Of a stretch of 64,000 nucleotides of DNA, positions 1 to 9,639 are shown one piece after another. Made by a program: the position numbers and the translations under genes. Source of the stretch: Hermatobates lingyangjiaoensis (taxonomy: Eukaryota > Arthropoda > Insecta > Hemiptera > Hermatobatidae); the NCBI GenBank assembly GCA_026182355.1, contig JAPFBL010000104.1, forward strand, positions 1,791,501-1,855,500, read 5' to 3'. Numbering within the stretch: the first letter of the stretch is position 1; each line of letters begins with the position of its first letter. The notes under the pieces were generated by a model. The model was not told the DNA's origin and did no database searches. It was given only the letters and a program-made list of their open reading frames with translations.

Positions 1-672
1 ATTTGCAATCTTGGATACATGAAACCCTTTGAGTATTCTCACTAATTACATTCATCATACGGGTGCGAAGTAGTGAATTCATTCACTAGATTATTTAATG
101 TAGACTTGTTAAAATGAATAAATACAGGAAAATATGAAGCAAATAGGCAATTACTACACAGAGCAAATGGAACAAAGGAGTGGTAAACTCAGAAATTTCT
201 TTATGAGAAAGCAATTTCTGCTAAATTTGTTGAGAGTTCTACTGACCACTTTGAACCCAATAAAATTGAAGTGGATGTGAGTGGAATTTAATCAAAAGTG
301 ATTCGATTAGATCAAAATGTTTTATATAAAAAACGTATTTGACTTTTTATATAAATTGTTTCCAGTTACTGATTACCATTTAACATTTACAGTGTTATAA
401 AGGCGATGCTTATTTTCCTTCTAATGTTAGATATCCTTGCAAGCAGCTCTTATGCGTCATTTGATATTTTAGAAATGAATTTATAATTTCTTCAAGAATT
501 AAACCGTTTGTATAGTTGTAAAAGTAAGTATTAGATGGTTCCAAGTGATCAGCATTCATGTTTTTGGTAAACCATGTAGTCTAATTATTTTGTATGCGTT
601 ATTCTGATATACTTTGTGATCTTTGAGTTAGCTTCAGATTTTCTCTTTCCTGTGTGAACTATATATATATAT
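1..672. other. AT-rich DNA with no recognisable gene
   Basis: No open frame of note, no splice-bounded exon and no repeat that I recognise. The stretch ends in a short (AT)n run at about 660-672 that abuts the start of the Penelope-like element. Confidence 0.6.
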
Positions 673-741
673 AAAAAGATTTCACATAAACACGTGAAAC
701 AACAATCAATGATCAAACCACAATAAGAAATGGGAAAACAA

Positions 742-784
742 GACTAAGATCTTTCAACCGTAACAAGCGGTCTTCGTCAGAGTC
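742..784 (-). ncRNA. hammerhead-ribozyme-like motif in PLE terminal repeat
   Basis: Reading the minus strand, a GACT stem I strand is followed by the core box CTGACGA, a stem II of GACCG pairing with CGGTT (one extra A at its base), the GAAA box, a palindromic AGATCT mini stem III, and an AGTC strand that pairs with the opening GACT. Order and spacing match a hammerhead with a very short stem III, as reported in Penelope-like elements. The base-pairing is visible directly; cleavage activity is inferred. The cleavage position would read CUU, which is not the preferred GUC. It may therefore be weak or act as a dimer. Confidence 0.5.
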
Positions 785-955
785 AAAAACCCAACTGAAC
801 ACTAGATGCAGAAAACATCTGGTGAGGAGTTGAGAAGAGTGGGAGGGAAGAGTGGTATTTTAAAAAAGGGTGAAAGCACAGGAAAGGACTAATGTCCAGA
901 AGGGGATGTTTGGGGAAACAAAGGAGTACAGTAAGAAAAAGTAAAAAACTATCCG

Positions 956-3367
956 CTAGGTGTCAACCCTCTTTGAAGAGGCTATTGCCCTCGTGACGAA
1001 AGTATCAAGTTTGAAGAGACCGTTACTAATGTTTATAATATTAGATCTATTAAATTTAATTAGAGACGATTCAATAATATTTCTTAACAACATTGATTTT
1101 TCATAGGTAATAAATTTAGCTCCTGTCCAATCAATATGATGATTTTCATTTTTTATATGCAAGAATAAGGCACTACTGTTTTCCTGTCTACTTACGTTAT
1201 ATTGGTGTTGTTTTACACGTGTTTTTAATGATTTACCAGTTTGACCAATATAAATTTTATGGCAATTTTTGCACGGAATTTTATAAATACCAGCGGACTC
1301 CAATTCGCTTGGAGAGTTTTTTATTAACATATTACCCACGTTATTACGATTAGAAAACACTATATTAAAATCAAGTTGTTTGGCTAATCTTGGAAGGGGG
1401 TCCAATGATTCGTGGTATGGCAAAACTATAGAATTTGATAATAAAAGGGGCTCTTTTGAAGTATTAGAGAAAGTTTTTTTAGCACCCTTCAAAGCTAAAT
1501 CGATATAAGAAGAGGGGTATTTTAATGAAAGGGCAATTGACTTAATGTTATTAATCTTTTCATTAAGAAATTCTGGAGAGGAAACTCTTAAAGCTCTCAA
1601 AAACATATTTCTAAAAACAGAAATTTTAACATTTTTTGGATGCGACGAATAAAAATGAACGTATGCAAGTACATTCGTAGGTTTTCTATATACACTAAAG
1701 CGTAACTCATTAGGTAACCTATGGATCAGGACATCTAAGAAGGGCAAATTACCACTTATTTCTTCTTCCATTGTGAATTTGATTGTCGGCACTAATGAAT
1801 TCAATTTTGTTAGGAAATCAACTTTATTTAAAGATTTGGGACAAATGCAAAGAATATCGTCAACATATTTATACCATTTAACATTTTTGGGCAAAATTGA
1901 GCTTAACATTTTACTCTCAAAAAACTCCATATATAAATTACTTAGGAGGGGGGATAAACAGTTACCCATAGCAAGACCAAATTTTTGTATATAATAATTA
2001 TTTTCAAATTGAAAATGACAATCTACCACACATAACTTAATTAACTCTATTATAGTGGTAGATGGAAGGGGAAGGGAATAATTAATTAATTCCTCCTGGA
2101 GTAAGCTCAACAGATCAGTTACAGGTACATTCGTAAAAAGAGACTTCACATCGAAACTGATTAATCTATAATTTTTGTTCATGTTGACGCTTTTTAATTT
2201 TTTAATTAAATCCACATTGTTTTTTATATGACTGCCTGAAATTTTTCCAATTAAGGGGCTTAAAATACTTACTAACCATTTCGACAAGCCATATGATGCC
2301 GAACCAACCGAACTCACAATTAAACGTATTGGGTAATTATCTTTATGTGTCTTGATCAACCCGTACATATATGGCAAAGAAGGGGATTTTGATATAAATT
2401 TAGTAATAAGATCGGGTTGATTTTTTAAGATAGTTTTAATTTTTTTATTAAATGAACTATTGACCCTATCCAAAGGATTAGACCTTAACTTTTTATACAC
2501 ATTTTCATCATTTAGCATATTCTCTATTTTATCGACGTAATCTTTTTTATTTAATATTACAGTTACTTTAGATTTATCGGCTTTAGTGATTTTTATAGTA
2601 TTATCTTTTTTAAGCTTAGAATAAGCCTCGATAAAACGTCTAGGAACGCTAACAACATCCGTTTTTTCTGAAAGACCGTATACCATTCCTTTTAAAATAT
2701 TCAAATTATCGATATCTATATTATTTAATTTTTCAGCTTTACAAAAACCCTTAGCCACCTGAACATAATTTAAATTGTTACTTTTAGGAACAAAATTTAA
2801 ACCATACCCTAATGCTGCTTCTGCATTATTATCTAATATTCTGTCGGATAAATTAAGAACTAATTTTTTATTTTTATTTTTATTCCACTCGCTATTGTCA
2901 ATTAAGCTCTGAAGTTTTTTATTATGTACTTTAGAAAAATTTTTACATACCTTTCTAAGTTGCCAATAAATATAATCAAATACTACTTTCCTCCAATCGG
3001 AAGGGATGAGCTGATTAAGATGACTTTTGTTACGCACTGAATCACTAAAGGCTAATTTCACATCACTCCGGCACAAATAAATATGTTTTTTTAGCAACAA
3101 AGAATGAAAATTATCAAAAGGGCCTTCACAAATATTTAGCAAACATTTAGGAATAAGAGATTTAGGTATTACCTTTTCACTAAAACAATTATTTAAAAAT
3201 TTTAATTTTAGTTTTAATTTATGGGCCTTTGTCAAGCTAGACAAACAATTTTTCACTACAGGGACGAAGCAAGGAAAAAGATGACAGAAATAGGAGTAGG
3301 TATCGCACATGGTATTCATCGATAAAAAGATTTCACATAAACACGTGAAACAACAATCAATGATCAA
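956..3367 (-). CDS. Penelope-like reverse transcriptase with GIY-YIG endonuclease domain
   Basis: The 803-codon single-exon frame encodes the PLE polyprotein that copies element RNA and nicks the target. RT motifs appear in order: a template-grip region near residues 338-360 (GLIKTHKD, PIRLIVSS), motif A FDVKSLFTN at 405-413, motif B GLAMGN at 464-469, and the catalytic YVDD at 501-504, followed by LPFLDVLIHR near 541-550. The C-terminus holds a GIY-YIG nuclease: GIY at 693-695, YIG at 706-708, a conserved Arg in SLKTRVKQH (717) and Glu in NIIESSL (766). Length and domain order match intact EN(+) PLEs. The first residues are translated from the pLTR-like repeat, so the native start may be a later Met, for example the ones near residues 17-20. 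No stop or frameshift is present, so it may still be active. It sits alone between pLTR copies. Confidence 0.92.
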   Translation of the reverse strand: MIIDCCFTCLCEIFLSMNTMCDTYSYFCHLFPCFVPVVKNCLSSLTKAHKLKLKLKFLNNCFSEKVIPKSLIPKCLLNICEGPFDNFHSLLLKKHIYLCRSDVKLAFSDSVRNKSHLNQLIPSDWRKVVFDYIYWQLRKVCKNFSKVHNKKLQSLIDNSEWNKNKNKKLVLNLSDRILDNNAEAALGYGLNFVPKSNNLNYVQVAKGFCKAEKLNNIDIDNLNILKGMVYGLSEKTDVVSVPRRFIEAYSKLKKDNTIKITKADKSKVTVILNKKDYVDKIENMLNDENVYKKLRSNPLDRVNSSFNKKIKTILKNQPDLITKFISKSPSLPYMYGLIKTHKDNYPIRLIVSSVGSASYGLSKWLVSILSPLIGKISGSHIKNNVDLIKKLKSVNMNKNYRLISFDVKSLFTNVPVTDLLSLLQEELINYSLPLPSTTIIELIKLCVVDCHFQFENNYYIQKFGLAMGNCLSPLLSNLYMEFFESKMLSSILPKNVKWYKYVDDILCICPKSLNKVDFLTKLNSLVPTIKFTMEEEISGNLPFLDVLIHRLPNELRFSVYRKPTNVLAYVHFYSSHPKNVKISVFRNMFLRALRVSSPEFLNEKINNIKSIALSLKYPSSYIDLALKGAKKTFSNTSKEPLLLSNSIVLPYHESLDPLPRLAKQLDFNIVFSNRNNVGNMLIKNSPSELESAGIYKIPCKNCHKIYIGQTGKSLKTRVKQHQYNVSRQENSSALFLHIKNENHHIDWTGAKFITYEKSMLLRNIIESSLIKFNRSNIINISNGLFKLDTFVTRAIASSKRVDT

Positions 3368-3489
3368 ACCACAACAATCAATATATATATATATATATAT
3401 ATATATTGATATAGCTTCTTGACTACTGATATTTCAAATTCACCGAAGGGGTTCTTGAGGATTTTCGTCATAATCAAGACCCCCCAATT

Positions 3490-3566
3490 AAAAGATCTTA
3501 GTCTTGTTTTCCCATTTCTGATTGTGGTTTGATCATTGATTGTTATTTCACGTGTTTATGTGAAAT

Positions 3567-3571
<5 letters not shown>
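3490..3571 (+). repeat. inverted partial copy of the PLE terminal repeat
   Basis: This is the reverse complement of the segment around 676-755. It contains the AGATCTTAGTC half of the ribozyme-like motif but lacks the CTGACGA half, so it cannot fold as a hammerhead. It ends directly at a (TA)n tract. Confidence 0.8.

Positions 3572-3650
<79 letters not shown>
3569..3650. repeat. (TA)n microsatellite
   Basis: About 40 TA units without interruption, directly abutting the PLE terminal copy. Short translated frames of Ile-Tyr repeats across it are not genes. Confidence 0.97.
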
Positions 3651-3652
<2 letters not shown>

Positions 3653-4604
3653 AATGCAATACAATATGCAATATGTATGCTTCTACTTACACTTATAAAC
3701 AAATTGAAAAAAAATAATTATATCTCGAAGTGCTTCAGTGCCAATGTTTACAAATACTCAAAGGATTACTTAGTGTAGTGCTTTGTTTTTTGTTTAAACT
3801 CCTACGATTGAGTAATTAATGGTAGGATCTACCATTGAATTATTAATTAATTAATTATTAATTAATGTAATTTCATTGCATTAATTAATAATACTTTATG
3901 TGCCTATTGTTATTGACAATGATATAAAATTTAACACAACGTAATCCTATAAACTATGTTTGTATACCTAATAGTTCAGTAATGCAGTTAAAACCCTGTA
4001 TTATAACAGAATGTTAGTATAAAATGATTATTTAAAGGAAAAAACATACCTCAGTTAAAAGTGTAATGTGATGTACTCATTGTCCGAATATGGTACATCA
4101 AAGCTTAGTGCAATGAATCACACTGGTACTCGTATATAACTAATATTATTATTAACCGAATAAGAGAAAATTCCTTTAAACAACACAAGAGCAAGAAGGC
4201 GCTATAGATTCAAATATTTACACAAAAGAGTGGCAACATTGGTTATTCTTCTATACTTTTGGTTAGACATCTTTTTACATTAGTTAATATTAATTTCCTC
4301 GGTTTTTTACTTTCTAATGTTTTCTCTTCTTGAATAAAACAAGTGTCCCTTTTTTTTAAAGAAAAAAGTAAAAAAATAACATCGACATAGTGTCATATAA
4401 CAGCTCAATTAGTGGTTCTTGGTAAAAAGAGTTTTTCACTAATTCATTTTTGGTTAAAAAAAAATGTATAAAGTTGAGTTCTTTTTACAACTTTTCGAAC
4501 AGTTAAGATAAAAAGGTCATGATGATAAATACAAGATATTTATATAATCATTACGCAACCTACTTCATTTATTTTAAATGACAATTAACTAATATTTCTT
4601 ATTG
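3651..4604. other. AT-rich DNA, no gene seen
   Basis: It contains a TTAATTAA-rich patch at about 3840-3890 and otherwise unremarkable AT-rich sequence. No exon, SINE or transposon end was recognised. Confidence 0.5.
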
Positions 4605-5460
4605 TAGTTTTTTTACTTTACTATAAGTAAAGTATAGTGATCGTGAAAAAATTCGATCTCGAGATTTTGACGGAATTACATGTTTCGAGGTCACAGAAGT
4701 CGTTTTATGAAGTTTTTCGATGATGTCTTTGTGTGTGTGTGTATGAGGGTGGGTGGGTGCGTGTGTTAGCATTGCTTGTTACCACGCTACGGTCCAGAAT
4801 CTTTGATGGATCAAGTTGATATTTTACACAAAAATGAGCCCAATAAAGACGAGATCCCTATTGTTTGGGAAGAATTCTGCTTGATGGGAAAGTCACTTTT
4901 TTTGCCAAAAACCGTTTTTTTTTAAACATTTATTTCTCCTATACTGATAACCCTAGAGTTTTGAAATTTTGACATTATCTTTGAGGTTACAAATAGAACA
5001 AACGAAAAATATATTCAGAATTTTAAATCAACAGGAAATTTTTTTTTTTCAATAAAATGTACAAATTTTGACTTATAATGCAATCTCAAACCTTGTGAGA
5101 GCGATACAAGCCATACTGTTTGACAGACAAGAATGAAACTGTGCCTATAAATAGAACATTATGTGTAATATGAATTGAAATATTTTTTTTCAAAATTACA
5201 TTCGCTAAAGGGGCGTTACAGTCGATTTCTGTTTTCAGAATATGTTTTTTTGACGCTAAACGGCTCATTTAAAAATAATGAAAATTTGACCAAAAATGGA
5301 ACACAAAAATAGTAATTCATAAAAAAAAAAATCATGATGTTTCAATTATGAGAAAGAGCAATAAGCCTATAAAAACTGTTTGTGTATCTTAGACTAAGAG
5401 ATCACCTGCTATACTTGTCGAATTTTTTATATTTTTTTTCATTGTTTACATTGACTTAGA
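4605..5460 (+). repeat. dispersed repeat with internal TG tract, copy 1
   Basis: This copy opens with a short inverted run, TTTACTTTACTATA..TAAAGTATAGTGATC, then GAAAAAATT and GATCTCGAGATTTTGA, then a (TG)n patch at about 4730-4765 with GGGTGGGTGGG. The same order of landmarks recurs at 50795-52010. Parts recur at about 12235-12810, and in reverse at about 37715-37815. I do not recognise the family. It looks like a non-coding interspersed repeat carrying a microsatellite seed. Confidence 0.6.
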
Positions 5461-6698
5461 AATTTTTTGAGCGATTCTACTGAGATAAAATTTATATTTA
5501 TAAAGGAACAATTTAAATTGTTTATTGACTTATATGAGATGTAAGAGGAATAATATTGTGCAGGAAAATGATAACACTCACTCAGAAAAAATTCGTATAT
5601 ATGTTATTTGATAAAGGGGAAGGAAAATGATCTTATTAAATACTAAGAAGCCATAAAATTCAAAGTATAATTATTGTGTAAAAAACCAAAAATGTAAAAG
5701 ATAATTAAAAATTGAAATCTTTCGTTTAGAGATTTATAAATGTAATTATCGTACATCTTTAATTATAAATCACCTTAAAACAACATTTTCTTAGCTGTTT
5801 ATGATGTTTTTCAGAGAAAAAAAGGGTATTTTCCTGTTTTAAATTTGAAAATTTTACTTTAATATTCAATGTAGAAGGATGTAAAGTAACGATGTAAGAA
5901 ATCCACTGACTATTTGAACAAAAGCCATGTTCTCTTGTAGGAGAATATTTCGTATCAAGAAATGTTCACTTTGGTTTTTCAAAAATGTTATTACTGCTGT
6001 AGTTATACTAATGAAATTATTTGCATCAGCTGTGCGATATACAAAAATAAGCTTATATATTGATATGTCCTTCAATCACTATCTCTACTACCTCAAGAAT
6101 GAAAGACTAATAATCATATCCCATTTAGATGTTTACATTATGCCTAAAAGAGACGTTATATATTACATACTCATGAAATTTGATATTAAGTTACTTATAG
6201 TAAAGTTGAGTGTAGGCCACTCCAGATTTTTTTACTTGTGATGAGTTATGTTTGTTTTGAACAAAATTAGGTTGTTTTTGTGATGTTCTCATTCTAAAAT
6301 TATTACATTGCTTTTAATTTTTCTGAAATGTTAAAATAGCCTGACGATTTTAATGGTTTCGGAGAAGTAACATCACTTGATGAATGTTGAATCAAGGTGA
6401 GAAACACAAATCTGTCATCATGTGTTTCTATTTCTTTAGTACTAGTAAGTTTTGTGTTTTAACATGCACAGATTTAAGGCTTCAAGTTCTTGAAATCCTG
6501 GATTTAATAAGTTTTCACCGGAGCTCATGAGTTTAAATTAGTAACGATGCCCGTCACACATACACAAGTTTTTGTGTATTAACTCTGAGTGTCTGCTTCT
6601 GTTTCAAAATCTAAGGTGCTTATTGTATTCTTTCATAACTGTAGGCTGTTTTATAAGCCGAATATATAAATACTATATAAGTAACATCTATGACAAAG
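5461..6698. other. AT-rich DNA, no gene seen
   Basis: Small frames exist, such as 5927-6241, but show no domain and have AT-driven composition. A short segment near 6187-6240 (AAAGTTGAGTGTAGG...CACT) is echoed near 46335-46390, suggesting another decayed dispersed repeat. Confidence 0.5.
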
Positions 6699-7017
6699 TG
6701 GCCAGGTTAACTCAGTGGTTAACATACTCGCCTCTGTGCTGGTAGTTCGGAGTTCGATCTCCACCTGGCCCTCGATTGATTCTCGCAGGAGGTGAATAAA
6801 TCTGAGTATGTCGTCCCTCGGAGAGGACGTTAAGCAGTCGGTTCCGAGCCTGTACGATGTCAGGTTACTCGTTAAAGATCCCTACTTAAAATGCACTTGA
6901 GTTAGGCAAAATATAGGACTTCTAATGTAGAATATGTAAAATCACCGATAAAAAAAAAGCCGGTAAACGGCTAACGTTATCACCCGCTAGGAGGTCGGTT
7001 TAAACAAGGAAAAAAGT
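6699..7017 (+). repeat. tRNA-derived SINE, copy 1
   Basis: The head has a tRNA-like A box (TTAACTCAGTGGTTAA) and B box (GAGTTCGATCTCC). The body follows with GGAGGTGAATAAATCTGAG, GGACGTTAAG, GTTAAAGATCCCTAC and CACTTGAGTTAGGCAAAAT. The same body recurs at 13033, 20016, 26015 and 46030, and in reverse near 35375. The GTTAAAGATCCC core resembles the conserved central block of V-type SINEs, which is inference. This copy has the tail type containing CTAACGTTATCACCCGCTAGG. Confidence 0.85.
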
Positions 7018-9524
7018 TTATGATAACCACTACATACATAAAAAAAATCTGAAGAACATATTATATGGAATTACTTTCAGGATGTAATTCCATAGAAGGT
7101 ATTCCTGGAGGTCATTCCATTTGGAAGTATAAATGTTCTATATTAGCACTATATTGGGTGAAACTATTGGAAATTGGTTCAAGGTTAAGAAGAGTAGATT
7201 AAACATTCACACATATGTTTACTTTATGAACTTCATATTTATATTCAAATCTTGAATAAATATTTTTGAAAAATTCCAGTCACCAAAAGAGCAATTAGAT
7301 AACCAAATATGATGACAAATTTGCATCTTCAAAAACATTAGCTTTTGAATTATGTCTGTCTCTAGCATCAACGGAAATCTTATTTTCCTAAACGCTTGTG
7401 CATTCAAATGTATTTGCCTTTAAAAATGCATTGCGATTTGCAGTTACAAACTGCAAACCAGAAATCATTCCATGTTTTTGAATGAAACAAACAATTTAAT
7501 AAGAATCCATAATTCAAACGTTATAGAATACAGTGCAAGTATGTTATAATCTTGTACAACAACATCCCTTACTTGATAATTGATCGGCTATCTGCCAAAA
7601 AGTCGACAATCCTTTCAAGGAAATTGCTACTTTTTAAAACACTGAAGATGGCTTCACCAAGTCTGTATCAGCAGGTAGCATTAGAGTTTACTCAATTGTT
7701 TTAGGCTTGTTACATTTGGAGATTCAATATCATGATGCATCTGTTGAGCCAGTAATGTGTTTTAATTGCAGTAAATCGAGTGATATAAATATATTCTTTT
7801 TATTTTGAAATTTTACAACATTCTACTAATAATATTAACAAATTTGATAAGACCATCAACAAACGTGAAAAGAAATGCACTATAATATACTGGATTACTG
7901 TTCATGGATGTCAAAAGATCATCACATATTAAAATAAATGAATTATGTCAGCATCATAACCAGTAAATACAATACTTTAGTATGATTCTGATTTCTTCTT
8001 CTACTTCTTTCAATTTTTATACACTTCCTGGATAAATGAAATTCCGCTAGAGCTAATAACTGAATCATTAGTATTGGCTTCTTTAGAATTTTTAAAACTT
8101 ACTTTTTCCCATGACAAGTGGCTGAACATTGAAGTATGTCTCGTTAATAAACACAAGAATTGAAGAAAAACTGAAGCAAACACTAAATATAATATTAAAT
8201 TTGGAATAATGCGCAAACGTTCTTTTAGTTTGAACTTCGGAGTAGTCCCGATAACTGACCAGTTATGCTTGGGATTACTGAGATAGTTTCAATTCTTTAT
8301 TGTTTCTTTCTTTACTGAGATAGTTTCAATTCTTTTCTTTATTCTTTATCTTTATTTACACTGTGTAAATGAAACGTTAACTTTTGTCATATGTGCTTCA
8401 ATGAATGAGATGGAATATCAAGGTCAGGAGAACAGAACAATGCCATACAACCACTGCGTTCTGGGATTTACAACATAATGTCCCTCTAATGGCAATTCCA
8501 ACTTATCATTAATCAATTCTAAAATTGTCGATTTATGTGTAGTCTACAGGTGCACTACTTTATAGTAGAGTAAACCATAAATAGTTTTAGAATGAGTACG
8601 TAAAGTAAGTATTGGTACGTTTTAAGTAGAAAGATGTATTGATACATTTAATAGTATCTTTGAATAGCTTTATGTGATTCACACATCATAATAACTTGCT
8701 ATTGTGACTGAAAATTAATATGGAGGAAATAGAAAATTTTGTCTTAAACGTCAGATTGGTCTCTAACTTTTCGAGTTACAATTATTAGTAGTCTGGAGGT
8801 AGTTATTAAACATTTTTTTTTTCTAATATACTTCAGTAAGGTAAAATTTAGAACTTTGATGAATTGTTATTTGGTACAACATCATACTTCAAATGGTCAC
8901 GAACATGGACCGAATAAATTTCAGACAGAGGAAATAAACGTAAAGGTTTACAGTAAACCTTTTTTTTTATACATTTCTAATGAATCTTATTTGAGGTTTA
9001 AACAACTCTTGCCTCTGTATATGCAGATCGTACACTATTATAAATATTAACTTGGCAATGCGTAGTACATAGTACAGGAAAATCTAAATGTGTGTGCAGT
9101 GAGCCATTAGTGAAACCAAAACCTAGTTTAAATATGAGAATTAAGTCATCTGTCACCATTAGAGGACAATATTCATGGAATCGAAAACAAACCAAGATTA
9201 CCCTTACCATGCTGTTTAAACATAAACCTCTTCTCTTGAAGATCATTGGTATGAAAATATTGAGTTGAGAAATTGTTAATATTTAAATATGTAGCTCTTC
9301 CTGAATTGATTCATCGTCTTTGTTGTAGTTATAGATGTATATATATTTTTACCAAAAGTTAAAAACCTTATCAATGATTTAATGTTAATTGAAAAATAAT
9401 TAACATATGATTCCATCATAGGAGTTGCAGAGGTTTCATAGGTTTGGATATTGTCTATACTCAAGTAGAGCTGATCAAATGTTTTGATTGTTATGAAGTG
9501 ATATAAATCACTGACGCCATGATG
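7018..9524. other. AT-rich DNA, no gene seen
   Basis: A short fold-back occurs near 7060-7100 (TGGAATTAC...GTAATTCCA). Frames such as 8010-8216 and 8998-9246 show no domain, signal or repeat, and I treat them as chance. Confidence 0.5.
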
Positions 9525-9632
9525 CTAATTAGTTTTACTTGAAGATGGACAGCCTCCAAAACTATCATACAACTCATATTCCTCCATGTGAGGCCTGAAT
9601 GTTTCATCAACTAATGTTTTTTCAACTAACTT
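9525..9632 (-). CDS. possible terminal coding exon of an unidentified host gene
   Basis: On the minus strand a pyrimidine-rich run ending TTGTTTGTTCCACAG forms a good splice acceptor. It is followed in phase 0 by 35 sense codons and TAG. The peptide starts KLVEKTLVDETFRPHMEEYE and contains LYDSFGGCP; its acidic, aromatic-rich composition is unlike the Ile/Asn/Lys-rich chance frames nearby. I do not recognise the protein. Upstream exons would lie at higher coordinates, possibly outside the window, since no matching donor-bounded exon was identified. A chance open frame next to a chance acceptor remains possible. Confidence 0.35.
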   Translation of the reverse strand, partial: KLVEKTLVDETFRPHMEEYELYDSFGGCPSSSKTN

Positions 9633-9639
9633 CTGTGGA

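Larger units (their letters stand above)
673..3571 (-). mobile_element. Penelope-like element, nearly full length, with pLTR-type repeats
   Basis: The element reads on the minus strand. A 51-bp segment at 673-723 is repeated exactly, in direct orientation, at 3324-3374, bracketing the ORF. This is what the pseudo-LTRs of Penelope-like elements look like. A further inverted copy of the same terminal sequence lies at 3490-3571, and (TA)n tracts lie on the outer sides (about 660-672, 3384-3406 and 3569-3650). The long uninterrupted ORF suggests a fairly young copy. Inverted extra termini and partial tandem copies are known habits of this class. The element is clearly a PLE; its exact ends are uncertain. 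Confidence 0.9.

Noticed and set aside
3529..3778. Ile-Tyr repeat frames
   Set aside because: Products of the (TA)n tract with no unique coding sequence.
6699..6775. tRNA-like sequence with A and B boxes
   Set aside because: No complete cloverleaf or acceptor stem. It is the head of a SINE that recurs through the window.
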